Counted from the first letter of the stretch, positions 26,574 through 35,691 are shown. The stretch: DNA of 64,000 bases from Lachnospiraceae bacterium (GCA_017940415.1 JAGAYR010000022.1:1-64000); one strand, 5' to 3'. The notes: generated from the sequence alone by a model not told the origin. Program-made: numbers and translations.

Positions 26574-27665
26574 TCAAAATAATACTTCAAAAAACTTTCC
26601 AACCTCTATCCAAGCCTTTTTGGATTCGGGTATTGCAGTATATGCCATCTGGAAAACATGGAACATGCCTTCGTATACGTGAAGTCTCACTTTTACTCCT
26701 TCATCGCGGGCTTTTGCAGCCACGACTTCCGAATCCGATAAAAGCATTTCATTTCCGCCCACCTGTATGAGCATGGGAGGGAAATCTTTGAAGCTTCCGA
26801 AAAGCGGTGATATATAAGGATCTGTTTTATCGTGGTCTCCGGGATAAGCGTTGATATAGATCAGACTTTCTCTGGTTCCGCCAAACAGGGGATCCTTGTC
26901 AAAATTCTCTTCATAGGATGCACCGGATGCCGTAAGATCCGTCCAGGGACTCATCGCAATAATTCCGCCGGGCATGGGCAAACCGTTGTCCCTGAGATAC
27001 ATGCAAAGAGCCATAGCAAGACCGCCTCCCGCACTGTCTCCGGCAACAACGATGTTCCCTGCTTTATAGCCTCTGGTAAGAAGCCACTTGTAAGAAGCCA
27101 CCGCATCTTCAAGAGCCGCGGGATAAGGATTTTCGGGTGCAACTCTGTAATCGGGGCATAGCACGTTCATGCCGTGACTTATCTCGTTGTAAAGCCCTGC
27201 AAACACATAGTATGCATTTCTGATGGCACCCATGTATCCGCCGCCGTGAAGCTGTAATATCACATGATCGAGATCCGGGTTTTCTTTGGAAGAAAGCATC
27301 TTCATGGAAAATCCGTCCATCTCAAAACTTGTTAGATTAAAAGGTTCGGGCACGTTCCAAGCGGGCTCTTTCATCTTCTTTCTGAGTTCACCCGTTTTAA
27401 GGCTCTTGCCCATCTTGGATTCGTTGGAGATATAAGAGATCATCCTGGAGACAACCTTACCGCGCTGTGATACGCCTGCTGCCTCGCTTTCCTCTTCAGC
27501 CTCATCCTCATCACTCAATTCATTCAGCTTTTCAGCTTCCTCTACGGCATCATCAGCATCAACAACCTCTTCAGGCGCCTCAGCCTCTTCGGCCTCATCC
27601 CCCATAGTAAGTTCCCTGTACTGACGTTCAAATATTTTTACCCAGTGATTTGAAAATAAAGCCAT
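26574..27665 (-). CDS. HSL-type alpha/beta hydrolase with acidic N-terminal insert
   Basis: An esterase of the hormone-sensitive lipase family, 363 residues, cytoplasmic. The oxyanion motif HGGGYMG is near 140, the nucleophile elbow GDSAGGG near 210, a likely acid residue follows (GGNEMLLSDSE) and the His is in GMFHVF. Between residues 20 and 66 lies an insert made almost wholly of Glu, Asp and Ala, unusual for the family and likely disordered. It starts on the last base of the stop of the DUF6320-like gene (TGATG) and is the third gene of an acyltransferase operon, so it may remove or edit the acyl group that the operon handles. The substrate is unknown. Confidence 0.88.
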   Translation of the reverse strand: MALFSNHWVKIFERQYRELTMGDEAEEAEAPEEVVDADDAVEEAEKLNELSDEDEAEEESEAAGVSQRGKVVSRMISYISNESKMGKSLKTGELRKKMKEPAWNVPEPFNLTSFEMDGFSMKMLSSKENPDLDHVILQLHGGGYMGAIRNAYYVFAGLYNEISHGMNVLCPDYRVAPENPYPAALEDAVASYKWLLTRGYKAGNIVVAGDSAGGGLAMALCMYLRDNGLPMPGGIIAMSPWTDLTASGASYEENFDKDPLFGGTRESLIYINAYPGDHDKTDPYISPLFGSFKDFPPMLIQVGGNEMLLSDSEVVAAKARDEGVKVRLHVYEGMFHVFQMAYTAIPESKKAWIEVGKFFEVLF

Positions 27666-28330
27666 CAGATAAAAAATCTCCTCTTAAGCTCTTCTTTTGC
27701 TCTTTGTCCCCCGAATATAACCGTTCCGATAAATATAAGTCCCGAAAGAGCCATTGCTATAAGCACCAGAACCGGCTCCCTGATAACATCAAGTCTCAGA
27801 AGTATAAACAGAACTATGCTCCATACTATGTTAAACAGCTGAAGTGATATGTAGCTCTGCCAGTTTCTGTGATTAATTATCATCAGTCCTATGCAGCTTG
27901 CGTTCAGGAATATGACCGATGAAGGAAGTGTGTAGTCCAGCGACCACCTGTTGTATCCCGTGAAATAATCGATGCCGATCAGTATCAGCACAACGGATAT
28001 GGTCAGGAACAGCGTTTTAAACATATAACCTATCTTATCCGTGATGGACATATATATGGTCACGTTCACATATAAGAGGATCAGTCCAACAACTATGGTC
28101 CAGTTGAATATATCTGCTCCCATATAGAGTGCTATCAGCATTCCGCCCATTGCGCATATGGATAAAAAGAGAACGATTCTTCTGATGTTCCTCCATACCT
28201 TAACGGTAGCTTCGGGGTCCGGATATACATTTACTCCTTTTATTCCGTCATCATCGAGTACGCATCTGCAGAAAGGACATCTGTCCGTATCGTCCGTGAT
28301 ATGTACTCTGCATTTTTTACACTCAGCCAT
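27665..28330 (-). CDS. DUF6320-type zinc-ribbon membrane protein
   Basis: A 221-residue protein that begins with a four-Cys zinc ribbon (CKKC and CPFC within residues 4-23), a linker, and six to seven closely spaced membrane helices to the C-terminus. The layout matches a Lachnospiraceae-rich family without known function that is often next to condensation-type acyltransferases. The ATG at 28330 has GGAG six bases upstream; an ATG ten codons earlier lacks one. It overlaps the end of the acyltransferase gene by eight bases and is coupled to the hydrolase gene downstream. Confidence 0.82.
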   Translation of the reverse strand: MAECKKCRVHITDDTDRCPFCRCVLDDDGIKGVNVYPDPEATVKVWRNIRRIVLFLSICAMGGMLIALYMGADIFNWTIVVGLILLYVNVTIYMSITDKIGYMFKTLFLTISVVLILIGIDYFTGYNRWSLDYTLPSSVIFLNASCIGLMIINHRNWQSYISLQLFNIVWSIVLFILLRLDVIREPVLVLIAMALSGLIFIGTVIFGGQRAKEELKRRFFI

Positions 28331-29588
28331 AAAATACTCCGTTCGTTGTAACAGTAACATTAATGCCGTCTTCCGCGAGCTGCTTTACGAGGCTTCTTTC
28401 GATGGAAGTATCTTCAAGTATCGTGGAGAATGTATATACAAAATCATCGCCGTAAGAAAGCACGGTACCCTTTATCTCCTGTCCGATACTCATGGCGATA
28501 TTGGCGGTAAAGCCCTTAACATACTTACGGTATTCTTCAAGTATCTTGATATTACCGATATTGGTAACGGTAGTGGTATTTGCCGTAGCAGACCTGGTAT
28601 ATACGAATCTGATGGCAAGATTCTTGATACCCAAAGGAACCGCCCTCAGGAAAGGATTCATCTGGTTTGATACAGAGTAACTGAAAAGATCCTCCAGATG
28701 TTCTTTGGTGATCTGCTCCCTGAGAGTTGTCTTACAGATATCAAGTACCTCCGCAAAGGTGTACTCTTTTTCCACATCCGCAACTTCCGCCGAAACAACG
28801 GCAAAGAAATTCTTGGTGGTAAAGGAATCAAAGTAAGGCCTTAAGTTAACGGGTACCGCAACTCTGATAGGTCTTCCTTTACTCCTTCCCCTGAATCCGT
28901 TCTTGTAAATGCTGTATGCCGTAAGAGCCACCATGTATTCGTTGATGGATACTCCGTAGGCATGAGTAACCTTCTTAAGCTCCTGAACGGACATGGTAAG
29001 ATGCATAAGTCCGAACTCTCCGTCGGGCAGATGTTTTCCTTTAACCAGATATGCTTTCTTAGCCACAAATCCGTTGGGCTTGGCCGATTTATAATTCCTT
29101 ACGAAACTGTCTTCCTTGTTCAGCGATGTATCGGAACTGAGTCCGTCGCCATCAAATTCACCGGGATGTGCAAGCCTTAAATACTGATAAGCAAGCTCCC
29201 TTAAGAAATTGATGCCTCCCATTCCGTCAGTAAGAGCATGGAATACTTCAAGATTGATCCTGCATCCGAAATAAGTAACCCTGAACAGATACGAATGATT
29301 TCTGTTGGGCCTTATAAATCTGCAGGGGAAACCTGTCTCCTCCGTAACTCTCGGAGCAGGCTTTCCGTTCTCCTCAAAATAAAACCAAAAGAACCCCTTC
29401 CTGAGTCTTACGTTGAAACCGTCAATCTTAGGAAGAAGTATATCCAATGCTTTTTGAAGGGTGGCTTTATCTATTTCCTCCGACAGGATTATGGATATCC
29501 TGTAGGTACTTGTCATGTTTTCACCGGCTATCGAAGGAAATAGATATCCCGTATTATCCAATCTGTCCCATCTGATATGTTTTCCCAC
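28323..29588 (-). CDS. condensation/alcohol-acetyltransferase-like acyltransferase
   Basis: A 421-residue protein of the CoA-dependent acyltransferase superfamily (condensation domain, PapA, alcohol acetyltransferase). The active-site motif HxxxDG appears as FHALTDGMGG near residue 118. A second family motif is present near 265 (PVNLRPYF). There is no carrier protein or adenylation gene nearby, so it probably works alone on an acyl-CoA and a small alcohol or glycolipid. The start is GTG at 29588 with AAGGA upstream. It is the first gene of a three-gene overlapping unit with the DUF6320-like membrane protein and an esterase. Confidence 0.82.
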   Translation of the reverse strand: MGKHIRWDRLDNTGYLFPSIAGENMTSTYRISIILSEEIDKATLQKALDILLPKIDGFNVRLRKGFFWFYFEENGKPAPRVTEETGFPCRFIRPNRNHSYLFRVTYFGCRINLEVFHALTDGMGGINFLRELAYQYLRLAHPGEFDGDGLSSDTSLNKEDSFVRNYKSAKPNGFVAKKAYLVKGKHLPDGEFGLMHLTMSVQELKKVTHAYGVSINEYMVALTAYSIYKNGFRGRSKGRPIRVAVPVNLRPYFDSFTTKNFFAVVSAEVADVEKEYTFAEVLDICKTTLREQITKEHLEDLFSYSVSNQMNPFLRAVPLGIKNLAIRFVYTRSATANTTTVTNIGNIKILEEYRKYVKGFTANIAMSIGQEIKGTVLSYGDDFVYTFSTILEDTSIERSLVKQLAEDGINVTVTTNGVFYG

Positions 29589-29593
29589 GGTTA

Positions 29594-29857
29594 TTATCCT
29601 TCCACGATAAGGTATCTTCCGTCCCCAATCTCAAATACCTCATCTGCGCTTAATATATCCCCGGCTTCAGGGCTGTCAAGATCGACGCCCTCTTCTTCGA
29701 AATACTCCTTAACTTCATCTGCGGAATTCACGACCTGTGCCATGAGTTCCTCAAGGAAGTCTCTCGCTTCCTCCTTGGTAGTTGCAACTTCTTCGTCAAA
29801 TAACTGATTCTGGTTTTTCAGGAAAACTTCGAGAACTTTGTCATCATACATTTCCAT
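29594..29857 (-). CDS. small acidic protein, function unknown
   Basis: An 87-residue strongly acidic protein, mostly helical by pattern (KEEARDFLEELMAQVVNSADEVKEYFEEEG) with a short C-terminal strand region (DEVFEIGDGRYLIVEG). The ATG at 29857 follows GAGGGGG by seven bases; an upstream in-frame ATG lies inside the dihydrouridine synthase gene. It overlaps the end of that gene (29872) only if the longer start is used. No family was recognised. It may be co-transcribed with maf and dus upstream and the acyltransferase downstream. Confidence 0.75.
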   Translation of the reverse strand: MEMYDDKVLEVFLKNQNQLFDEEVATTKEEARDFLEELMAQVVNSADEVKEYFEEEGVDLDSPEAGDILSADEVFEIGDGRYLIVEG

Positions 29858-29871
29858 AAAAATCCCCCTCT

Positions 29872-30837
29872 TTATAATAGCTTTGAATTTCTTATAAACT
29901 GCCTCATGCATACCCTGTAGCTTTCAATGGTATCTGCCTTGCTCATATCTTTAAATCCTTTTTCATTACCCGAAAAGGCGGGCTTTGCCAGGTTCCAGAG
30001 ATCCTTCATCTTGGCAAGGATATGTTTGTCGTTTCCCAGCTGCTCGGCATATCCGTTAAGAAGAGCCTCCATATAGCTCAGGTACTCTTCATTATCGACA
30101 CACTTTCCGCCCTTTATCCTGCGGGCGAGTGAGGGATCGCTCAAAAGTCCCCTTCCTATCATCACCGCATCAAGATCAGGATAATCTTTCGAAATCCTTT
30201 CATAGTCTTCGGGCGTTTTGATATCACCGTTATATACAACTCCTATCCCCGCGCTCTTAAGGGCATCATACATGTAAGTAAACGCATCAAGGTTGGTACT
30301 TCCCTCATACATCCTTACTCGGCTTCTGGGATGGATTATAACCTGCTTGACGGGATGGGCCATTATAAGGTCCGTAAGTTCTTTGTGCTCATCCTCGGAA
30401 TAAAAACCTATTCTGGTCTTGATCGAGATATCCGGCACGTTTTCTTTTCCGTCGTAAAGAAAAGAAAACAGTTCATCCATATACTCTTCCAAAAATTTCT
30501 TATCCTTCAGCATTCCCGAGCCCTTGTTCTTGGAAACAACGGTACCCGAAGGACATCCCATGTTGATATTAATCTCTTTGTATCCGTACTTACCGGAAAT
30601 GTTCATGATATATCCGGCACTCTGCTCCGCTGAATTCGATATTATCTGCGGAACAAGGTTCAGCCCTTTGTTGAGTTCGGGATCAATATCCTTCTTCTCC
30701 TTCTGATTAAGGCTGTAATTTTCGTTGGTCGATATAAAAGGAGTAAAGTATTTATCGCATCCGCCGAAGAACTCGTTGTGCAACGTTCTTAAAAGGGGCG
30801 GAGTCATTCCTTCCATAGGGGCAAAATAAATATCCAT
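29872..30837 (-). CDS. tRNA-dihydrouridine synthase
   Basis: An FMN enzyme that reduces uridines in the tRNA D-loop; 321 residues. The TIM barrel starts with YFAPMEGMT; the catalytic Cys is in INMGCPSGTVVSKNKGSG; the phosphate-binding end of the barrel shows VVYNGDI and VMIGRGLL. The subtype (DusA, B or C) cannot be assigned safely. The start at 30837 is an ATG that shares one base with the maf stop; GGGGA lies seven bases upstream. Confidence 0.92.
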   Translation of the reverse strand: MDIYFAPMEGMTPPLLRTLHNEFFGGCDKYFTPFISTNENYSLNQKEKKDIDPELNKGLNLVPQIISNSAEQSAGYIMNISGKYGYKEININMGCPSGTVVSKNKGSGMLKDKKFLEEYMDELFSFLYDGKENVPDISIKTRIGFYSEDEHKELTDLIMAHPVKQVIIHPRSRVRMYEGSTNLDAFTYMYDALKSAGIGVVYNGDIKTPEDYERISKDYPDLDAVMIGRGLLSDPSLARRIKGGKCVDNEEYLSYMEALLNGYAEQLGNDKHILAKMKDLWNLAKPAFSGNEKGFKDMSKADTIESYRVCMRQFIRNSKLL

Positions 30838-31451
30838 CAAACTATCCCCAGTGATTTTAATTCTTTGTAGAGGTGAGAAGCGGGAAGTCCCACAACATTC
30901 AGATAATCTCCCTCTATTCCGTCTATGTATCTGGCACAGAATCCCTGGATTCCGTAAGCACCTGCTTTATCCATGGGATCGCCTGTCTTTATATATTCGA
31001 GTATCTCTTCGTCTGTCATCTCGGAGAAGTGAACCGCGGTCCTTTCCCAGAAACTTCTCTTAATCGGAGTTTTAAGTCCGCTTACAAGTACTGTCACTCC
31101 CGAGTACACCTCATGCACTCCGCCCTGCAGTGCCGAAAGCATTTCAAATGCCTCAGCCTCACTGTGGGGCTTTCCGAGGATACCGTTTCCCTTCTCCCGG
31201 TAAACCAGTGTATCACATCCGATAACGCAAAAGCTCTCCGTCTCAGGATCGACGTCAAGTCCGCTCTTTCCGCTCTCCAGTGCCTTAAGAACCGCCATTG
31301 CTTTTCTCTCGCTCAGAAGCATTACCAGCTTCTTGGGGTCCTTCTCTATAGAGTGCTCATCGACTTCGCTGACGCACACATCGTATTTAATTCCAATCTG
31401 CTCAAGAATCTCCCTTCTTCTCGGAGACGCAGATGCTAACACAATCCTCAT
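30837..31451 (-). CDS. maf: Maf-family nucleotide pyrophosphatase
   Basis: A house-cleaning pyrophosphatase that hydrolyses modified or canonical NTPs (dTTP/UTP type or m7GTP type); 204 residues. Family motifs: LASASPRRREIL at the N-terminus, SERKA near 48 and GCDTLV near 73 (the catalytic Asp). KAGAYGIQG near 163 closes the site. It is the first gene of a unit with dus. Only about 24 bases separate its start from repeat element F and no promoter is visible there, so the element may form its mRNA leader. Confidence 0.93.
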   Translation of the reverse strand: MRIVLASASPRRREILEQIGIKYDVCVSEVDEHSIEKDPKKLVMLLSERKAMAVLKALESGKSGLDVDPETESFCVIGCDTLVYREKGNGILGKPHSEAEAFEMLSALQGGVHEVYSGVTVLVSGLKTPIKRSFWERTAVHFSEMTDEEILEYIKTGDPMDKAGAYGIQGFCARYIDGIEGDYLNVVGLPASHLYKELKSLGIV

Positions 31452-31474
31452 TTCAAAATCCTTCTTCGGTTACG

Positions 31475-31698
31475 GCTCCATGCAGGCCATGTATAATTTA
31501 ACGCTCATGCAGAATTCGCTAAGCTGTTCTAAGGGACGTATGTACTCCGATGACTTCGCACCGCAGGCATTCGACATCCTGTCTCAGTGCCTGCTAATTT
31601 CGCCGTCAGGGCGAAATTGTGCTTACCTTGATACATCCCTAAGAACAGCTAAGCTCATTCTAAAATCGCGTCAAATTATACATGGCCCACACAGAGCC
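31475..31698 (-). repeat. structured repeat element F (subtype 2)
   Basis: A shorter copy (about 224 bp) in minus sense. Outer arms GGCTC and GAGCC are followed by the P1 stem 31485-31504 with 31668-31687 (two mismatches in 20). Then come the module AAGCTGTTCT with AGGGACGTAT against ATACATCCCT with AGAACAGCTTAG, the hairpin AATTTCGCC/GGCGAAATT and GCAGGC/GCCTGC-type stem with GACA/TGTC. The flanking loop is altered (GAATTCGCTAAG in place of GATCACTTCGTTAAG). It lies directly upstream of maf. Confidence 0.8.
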
Positions 31699-31757
31699 TG
31701 TATCAAGCAACTTTATAATGATGTATTCCTAAGGACGAACCGCCATTGTACATTCAC

Positions 31758-31998
31758 AGCGCTACTTACGTAGTTATGATTATTTTCTGCGAATTTGTCC
31801 GAGCCTTACAGTTCTTGAAATGCGTTCTCCAGCGGAACGGTTTTGCCCGGATGGCAAAACCAGCTCGCCTGAGCAATGGATTGCGAATGCGAGCGGTGTA
31901 GCGTCAAGACCACGGAATAGGCTATTAATAGCATTTCATAGAACTGTATGGTGCAGGACGCATGAGCGGAAAACAATCATAACTACGTAAGGTCAGCG
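31758..31998 (+). repeat. structured repeat element G (diverged subtype 3)
   Basis: A diverged copy in plus sense that keeps the fold with different bases. P1 joins 31766-31786 to 31969-31990. The central stem is ACAGTTCT with GAAATGC against GCATTTC and AGAACTGT where other copies have AGCTGTTCT/AGAACAGCT. The first hairpin is GGTTTTGCC-CGGAT-GGCAAAACC, the second GCTCGC/GCGAGC enclosing GCAA-TGGA-TTGC (others GCAGGC/GCCTGC and GACA/TGTC). It ends nine bases from the ppk stop and may serve as its transcript end. The 70 bases between F and G contain possible back-to-back -10 boxes near 31712-31719. Confidence 0.75.
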
Positions 31999-32006
31999 CG
32001 TAACTG

Positions 32007-34151
32007 TCACTTAGCGGGTTTGGTCTTAGGGATGAAGACTCTGCTTTCGGAGGTCTTCTTGGGTGTGGCTGCCTTGGCCATGTCGACTGCTTCCTTTACG
32101 GCAATGAGCTGAGAGTCAACTGCCTTCTTCTGGCGCGCGCCTTCCTTGACATAGTCGCATCCGAGAGGCTGCAGGATCTGTGCCCTGCGATTGTCCTTGA
32201 GCTCTGTCTCAAGCACATGCCAAAGCCTTGCTTTCAGCGTATCATCGGTTATCGGAAATACAATCTCAACACGGCGGTCAAGATTTCTCGACATCCAGTC
32301 CGCACTTCCGCAGAACACTTCAGGATTCTCATCATTCTTAAACCAGAAGATCCTTGCATGCTCCAGGAAATTGCCCGTGATAGATCTGACCGATATGTTT
32401 TCGCTTACGCCTTTGATGCCGGTCTTAAGACAGCATATTCCTCTTACGATAAGCTGAATCTTTACGCCTGCTGCCGACGCCTTGTAAAGTGCTTCGATAA
32501 TGTCCGGATCCGAAAGCGAATTCATCTTCGCAACGATTCTTCCTTCTTTTCCGCTTGATGCGATCTTGGCTTCGCGGTCTATCAGATACAGGAATCTCTC
32601 CTTTAACCACAAAGGAGCAAGGATAAGTCTGTTCCACGCCTTGGGTTCGGAATATCCGCTGAGCATGTTAAAGACAGCAGTGGCATCTTCTCCTATCTGC
32701 TCGTTACAGGTAAGGAGACCCACGTCGGTATAAATCCGCGCAGTGGCATCGTTATAGTTACCTGTTCCGAGATGTACATATCTTCTGATGCCGTCGTTCT
32801 CGTGTCTTACCACAAGTGTTATCTTCGAGTGAGTCTTCAGACCCACAAGTCCGTAGATAACATGGCATCCCGCTTTCTCAAGCATCTTCGCCCATACTAT
32901 ATTGTGCTCTTCATCAAAACGGGCTTTGAGTTCTACAAGAACCGTTACCTGCTTTCCGTTTTCCGCAGCCTGGGCAAGTGCTGCAATGATGGGTGAATTT
33001 CCGCTGACTCTGTAGAGAGTCTGCTTTATTGCAAGCACGTCCGGATCCGTTGCAGCCTGTCTTACGAAATCAACGACAGGCTCAAATGTCTGGTACGGAT
33101 GGAACAGCATGATGTCTTTCTTACGTATCTGTGAAAAGATATCACACCCCGAGGGAAGTTCGGGAACCGCCGCAGGATTAAAGGGCGAATTCTTAAGTGA
33201 TTCGAATCCCGGAAGTGAGATGATCTTAAAAAGCGCAGTAAGATCAAGAGGTCCGTCTATCGAAAATATTTCCGAGTCGTCTATGCTCAGTTCTTTTTTC
33301 AGAATGCTCACAAGTCTCTTATCCGCCCTGTGCTCTATCTCCAGGCGGAGAGCCTGTCCTCTTTTACGTGCTTTAACAGACTTTTCTATTTCTTTTAACA
33401 GATCTTCCGCATCATCCTCATCAATGGACATATCACCGTTTCTGGTTATCCTGTATGGATGAGAACAAACGATGTCATAATTCAAAAATAGTGATTTCAT
33501 GTTCCTTTCGATTATTTCTTCGAGAAGGATCACTCTCTTGAGATTCGAACTTCCGGGAAGAAGCACGACTCTGGGAAGGACGGAAGGAACCTGAACAGTG
33601 GCAAATACCAGTTCCTTGCTTCCTTCTTTTTTACGGACAAGTGCACCGATGTTAAGTGACTTGTTCAAGATAAGAGGGAAAGGTCTGGACGAGTCCACTG
33701 CCATGGGAGTAAGTACGGGATATACAAGTGTACGGAAATATTCATCCGCAAATTTGCACTCGGCAGCGGTCATATTCTCGTGACCCTTTACAAGCTCAAG
33801 ACCGTTTGACTTGAGTTCGGGAAGAAGCTTGGTGCGTAATGCTTTGTACTGATCGTAGACCAGTTCATGAAGAGCGGCGGATACGGCTTCAAGCTGCCTG
33901 GCGGGAGTCAGTCCCGCTATATCGGGCTTATCGTATCCCGCCTGGTTCATGTCATACAAAGAGCCGACTCTTACCATTACGAATTCATCAAGATTGGATG
34001 AAACGATGGCAAGGAATTTAAGCCTCTCAAAAAGAGAAGTTGCCGGGTCCGTTGCTTCGGACAGAATTCTTTTGTCGAATTCCACCCAGCTGAGTTCTCT
34101 GTTTGTATAATACTGCGGGTCTCTGAAATTGATATTTTTCTTAGCAGCCAT
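32007..34151 (-). CDS. ppk: polyphosphate kinase 1
   Basis: Makes polyphosphate from ATP, reversibly, with a phosphohistidine intermediate. The 714 residues show the four-domain layout: N-terminal helical domain (NRELSWVEFDKRIL), head domain, and two phospholipase D-like catalytic domains. The catalytic His is near 441 in LKTHSKITLVVRHE, followed by HLGTGNYND, another family signature. The start has AGGGA upstream and lies ten bases after ppx. It is the last gene of a pheA-ppx-ppk unit. Confidence 0.96.
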   Translation of the reverse strand: MAAKKNINFRDPQYYTNRELSWVEFDKRILSEATDPATSLFERLKFLAIVSSNLDEFVMVRVGSLYDMNQAGYDKPDIAGLTPARQLEAVSAALHELVYDQYKALRTKLLPELKSNGLELVKGHENMTAAECKFADEYFRTLVYPVLTPMAVDSSRPFPLILNKSLNIGALVRKKEGSKELVFATVQVPSVLPRVVLLPGSSNLKRVILLEEIIERNMKSLFLNYDIVCSHPYRITRNGDMSIDEDDAEDLLKEIEKSVKARKRGQALRLEIEHRADKRLVSILKKELSIDDSEIFSIDGPLDLTALFKIISLPGFESLKNSPFNPAAVPELPSGCDIFSQIRKKDIMLFHPYQTFEPVVDFVRQAATDPDVLAIKQTLYRVSGNSPIIAALAQAAENGKQVTVLVELKARFDEEHNIVWAKMLEKAGCHVIYGLVGLKTHSKITLVVRHENDGIRRYVHLGTGNYNDATARIYTDVGLLTCNEQIGEDATAVFNMLSGYSEPKAWNRLILAPLWLKERFLYLIDREAKIASSGKEGRIVAKMNSLSDPDIIEALYKASAAGVKIQLIVRGICCLKTGIKGVSENISVRSITGNFLEHARIFWFKNDENPEVFCGSADWMSRNLDRRVEIVFPITDDTLKARLWHVLETELKDNRRAQILQPLGCDYVKEGARQKKAVDSQLIAVKEAVDMAKAATPKKTSESRVFIPKTKPAK

Positions 34152-34161
34152 TATTAATCCC

Positions 34162-35691
34162 TTATTCTCTGATTATCACGGGTCTGATCGAATATATCTC
34201 TTCAAAAAAGTCCGAAGCTTCCGGGAAGAATGCTTCCTCAAGAAGGAATGTCTGAGGAGTGTTTACCTTCAGTGAAAGTTCTCCTTCCGAAAGCGTTGCC
34301 TTAACTTCCTTCATTCTCTGTTTGTGACTTCGGTCAAGGCTGTTGGCAAGTCTTAAGATGGCAGTGAGCTTTGCGATCTTTATATAACCGTCTTTACCCA
34401 GATCCGCATCAATGCTGTGCTCAAATACGGAATATGCAAAATCGGAATGATTGAACCTTACGATGTTTGCAACAATCTCTCTTTCGTAGTGTGACAGTCC
34501 TATGATCTCTGTTGCCATTACGATGTCATAAGATCTTTCTCCTATATCCGTCATGGCAATGTATTTTCCGCAATCATGAAGTATGGATGCTATATCCAGA
34601 TACAGTCTGTCCCTTTGGCTCAGTCCGCTTATCTTCCTGATGGAATCAAATATGGTTCCGGATATCTGTCTTAATGTCTCCGCTCTTGACTGGGAACCTT
34701 TATATCTTCTGCTTATGTTCAAAGCACAGGCAGTGATATCTTTTTCAAAATCATGCTCGGGCTTTATGATCTTATTATTTTCCGCAAATTCATAGGCGAT
34801 ACCGTCGGATAAAGTAACACCGGGAGCATATATGGTCTCGCTCTTTAAGATATCGCAGAGGCACTTTACAAGAAGTCCCGATATTCTCATGAGGGGAACC
34901 TTCTCTTCGGGAACTCCGAATGCCTGAGCGGTCTCAAATGTTCCGCCGTTTGAAAGCTTCTCCAAAAGCGCATCGTATTCTTTTCTGGAGAGGACTCCGT
35001 CGTCGTTTTTCTTACTGCCTCGTCTGAAACAGTTGCTGATGTAATCATCCATTACGATCAGATTCTTGACGGTGCCAGTAAGGAAAAGCTTTTTATATGT
35101 ATTTAGACTTGCGTCTATCAGCTCTTCTTCCAAAAGCCTCATTCTGTAGGGATCCGCACCGAGGCTTTCCACTCTTTCTCGGATTCTCAATACGCCGAGC
35201 TTAAGGTTCTGTGTACTGACCAGAGAATCTTCGTCGAAAAGAGAGATCTGAATGCTTCCACCGCCGATATCCAGTATTGCGGCACTTCCCTGGATTGCGT
35301 TATAGAAAATATCTCCCGCACCGGCGATAGCTTTGTAATCAAGGAATCTCTGCTCCGAATTGGAGAGGGTATCGATCCTTATTCCCGTTCTTGTTTCAAT
35401 GAGGTCCAACAGAATATCGGAGTTTACGGTTTCTCTTATGGCACTGGTTCCGTACGCTTTATAACTTTCGACCTTGTAGGAACGCATTACGGATGAAAAA
35501 TGCTGAAGTACTCTGCAGAGCTCATCTACCTTTTCCTTGGAGATCTTACCTGTTGCATAAGTATCCGCCCCCAGTGAAAGACCCGTAACAAGGCAGTCAA
35601 TCTCCTTCATGGGCTTTCGTCCGCCGTATTCGAAGATTTTCATTGTAAGTTCAAAGCTTCCCACATCTATGGCAGCAAATGTGTGTACCAT
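34162..35691 (-). CDS. ppx: exopolyphosphatase / guanosine pentaphosphatase family with HD domain
   Basis: Degrades polyphosphate from its ends or hydrolyses pppGpp; 509 residues. The N-terminal actin-like ASKHA fold has FAAIDVGSFELTMKIFE and AILDIGGGSIQISLF (phosphate loops). The C-terminal half carries an HD-type helical domain with HDCGKYI near 395 as in longer Ppx proteins. The ATG at 35691 follows GGAGGG by four bases; the ATG eight codons earlier does not. Adjacent to ppk, so polyphosphate turnover is the likely role; a pppGpp role cannot be excluded. Confidence 0.92.
   Translation of the reverse strand: MVHTFAAIDVGSFELTMKIFEYGGRKPMKEIDCLVTGLSLGADTYATGKISKEKVDELCRVLQHFSSVMRSYKVESYKAYGTSAIRETVNSDILLDLIETRTGIRIDTLSNSEQRFLDYKAIAGAGDIFYNAIQGSAAILDIGGGSIQISLFDEDSLVSTQNLKLGVLRIRERVESLGADPYRMRLLEEELIDASLNTYKKLFLTGTVKNLIVMDDYISNCFRRGSKKNDDGVLSRKEYDALLEKLSNGGTFETAQAFGVPEEKVPLMRISGLLVKCLCDILKSETIYAPGVTLSDGIAYEFAENNKIIKPEHDFEKDITACALNISRRYKGSQSRAETLRQISGTIFDSIRKISGLSQRDRLYLDIASILHDCGKYIAMTDIGERSYDIVMATEIIGLSHYEREIVANIVRFNHSDFAYSVFEHSIDADLGKDGYIKIAKLTAILRLANSLDRSHKQRMKEVKATLSEGELSLKVNTPQTFLLEEAFFPEASDFFEEIYSIRPVIIRE

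Noticed and set aside
31333-31773. Open frames inside the repeats, with a recurrent ITSLSCSKG...FDIHVSCLL reading (also at 21556-22061, 38277-38486, 43564-44132)
   Set aside because: The reading recurs only because the DNA repeats. It changes by frame and length between copies while base pairing is kept, so the selection is on structure and not on protein.
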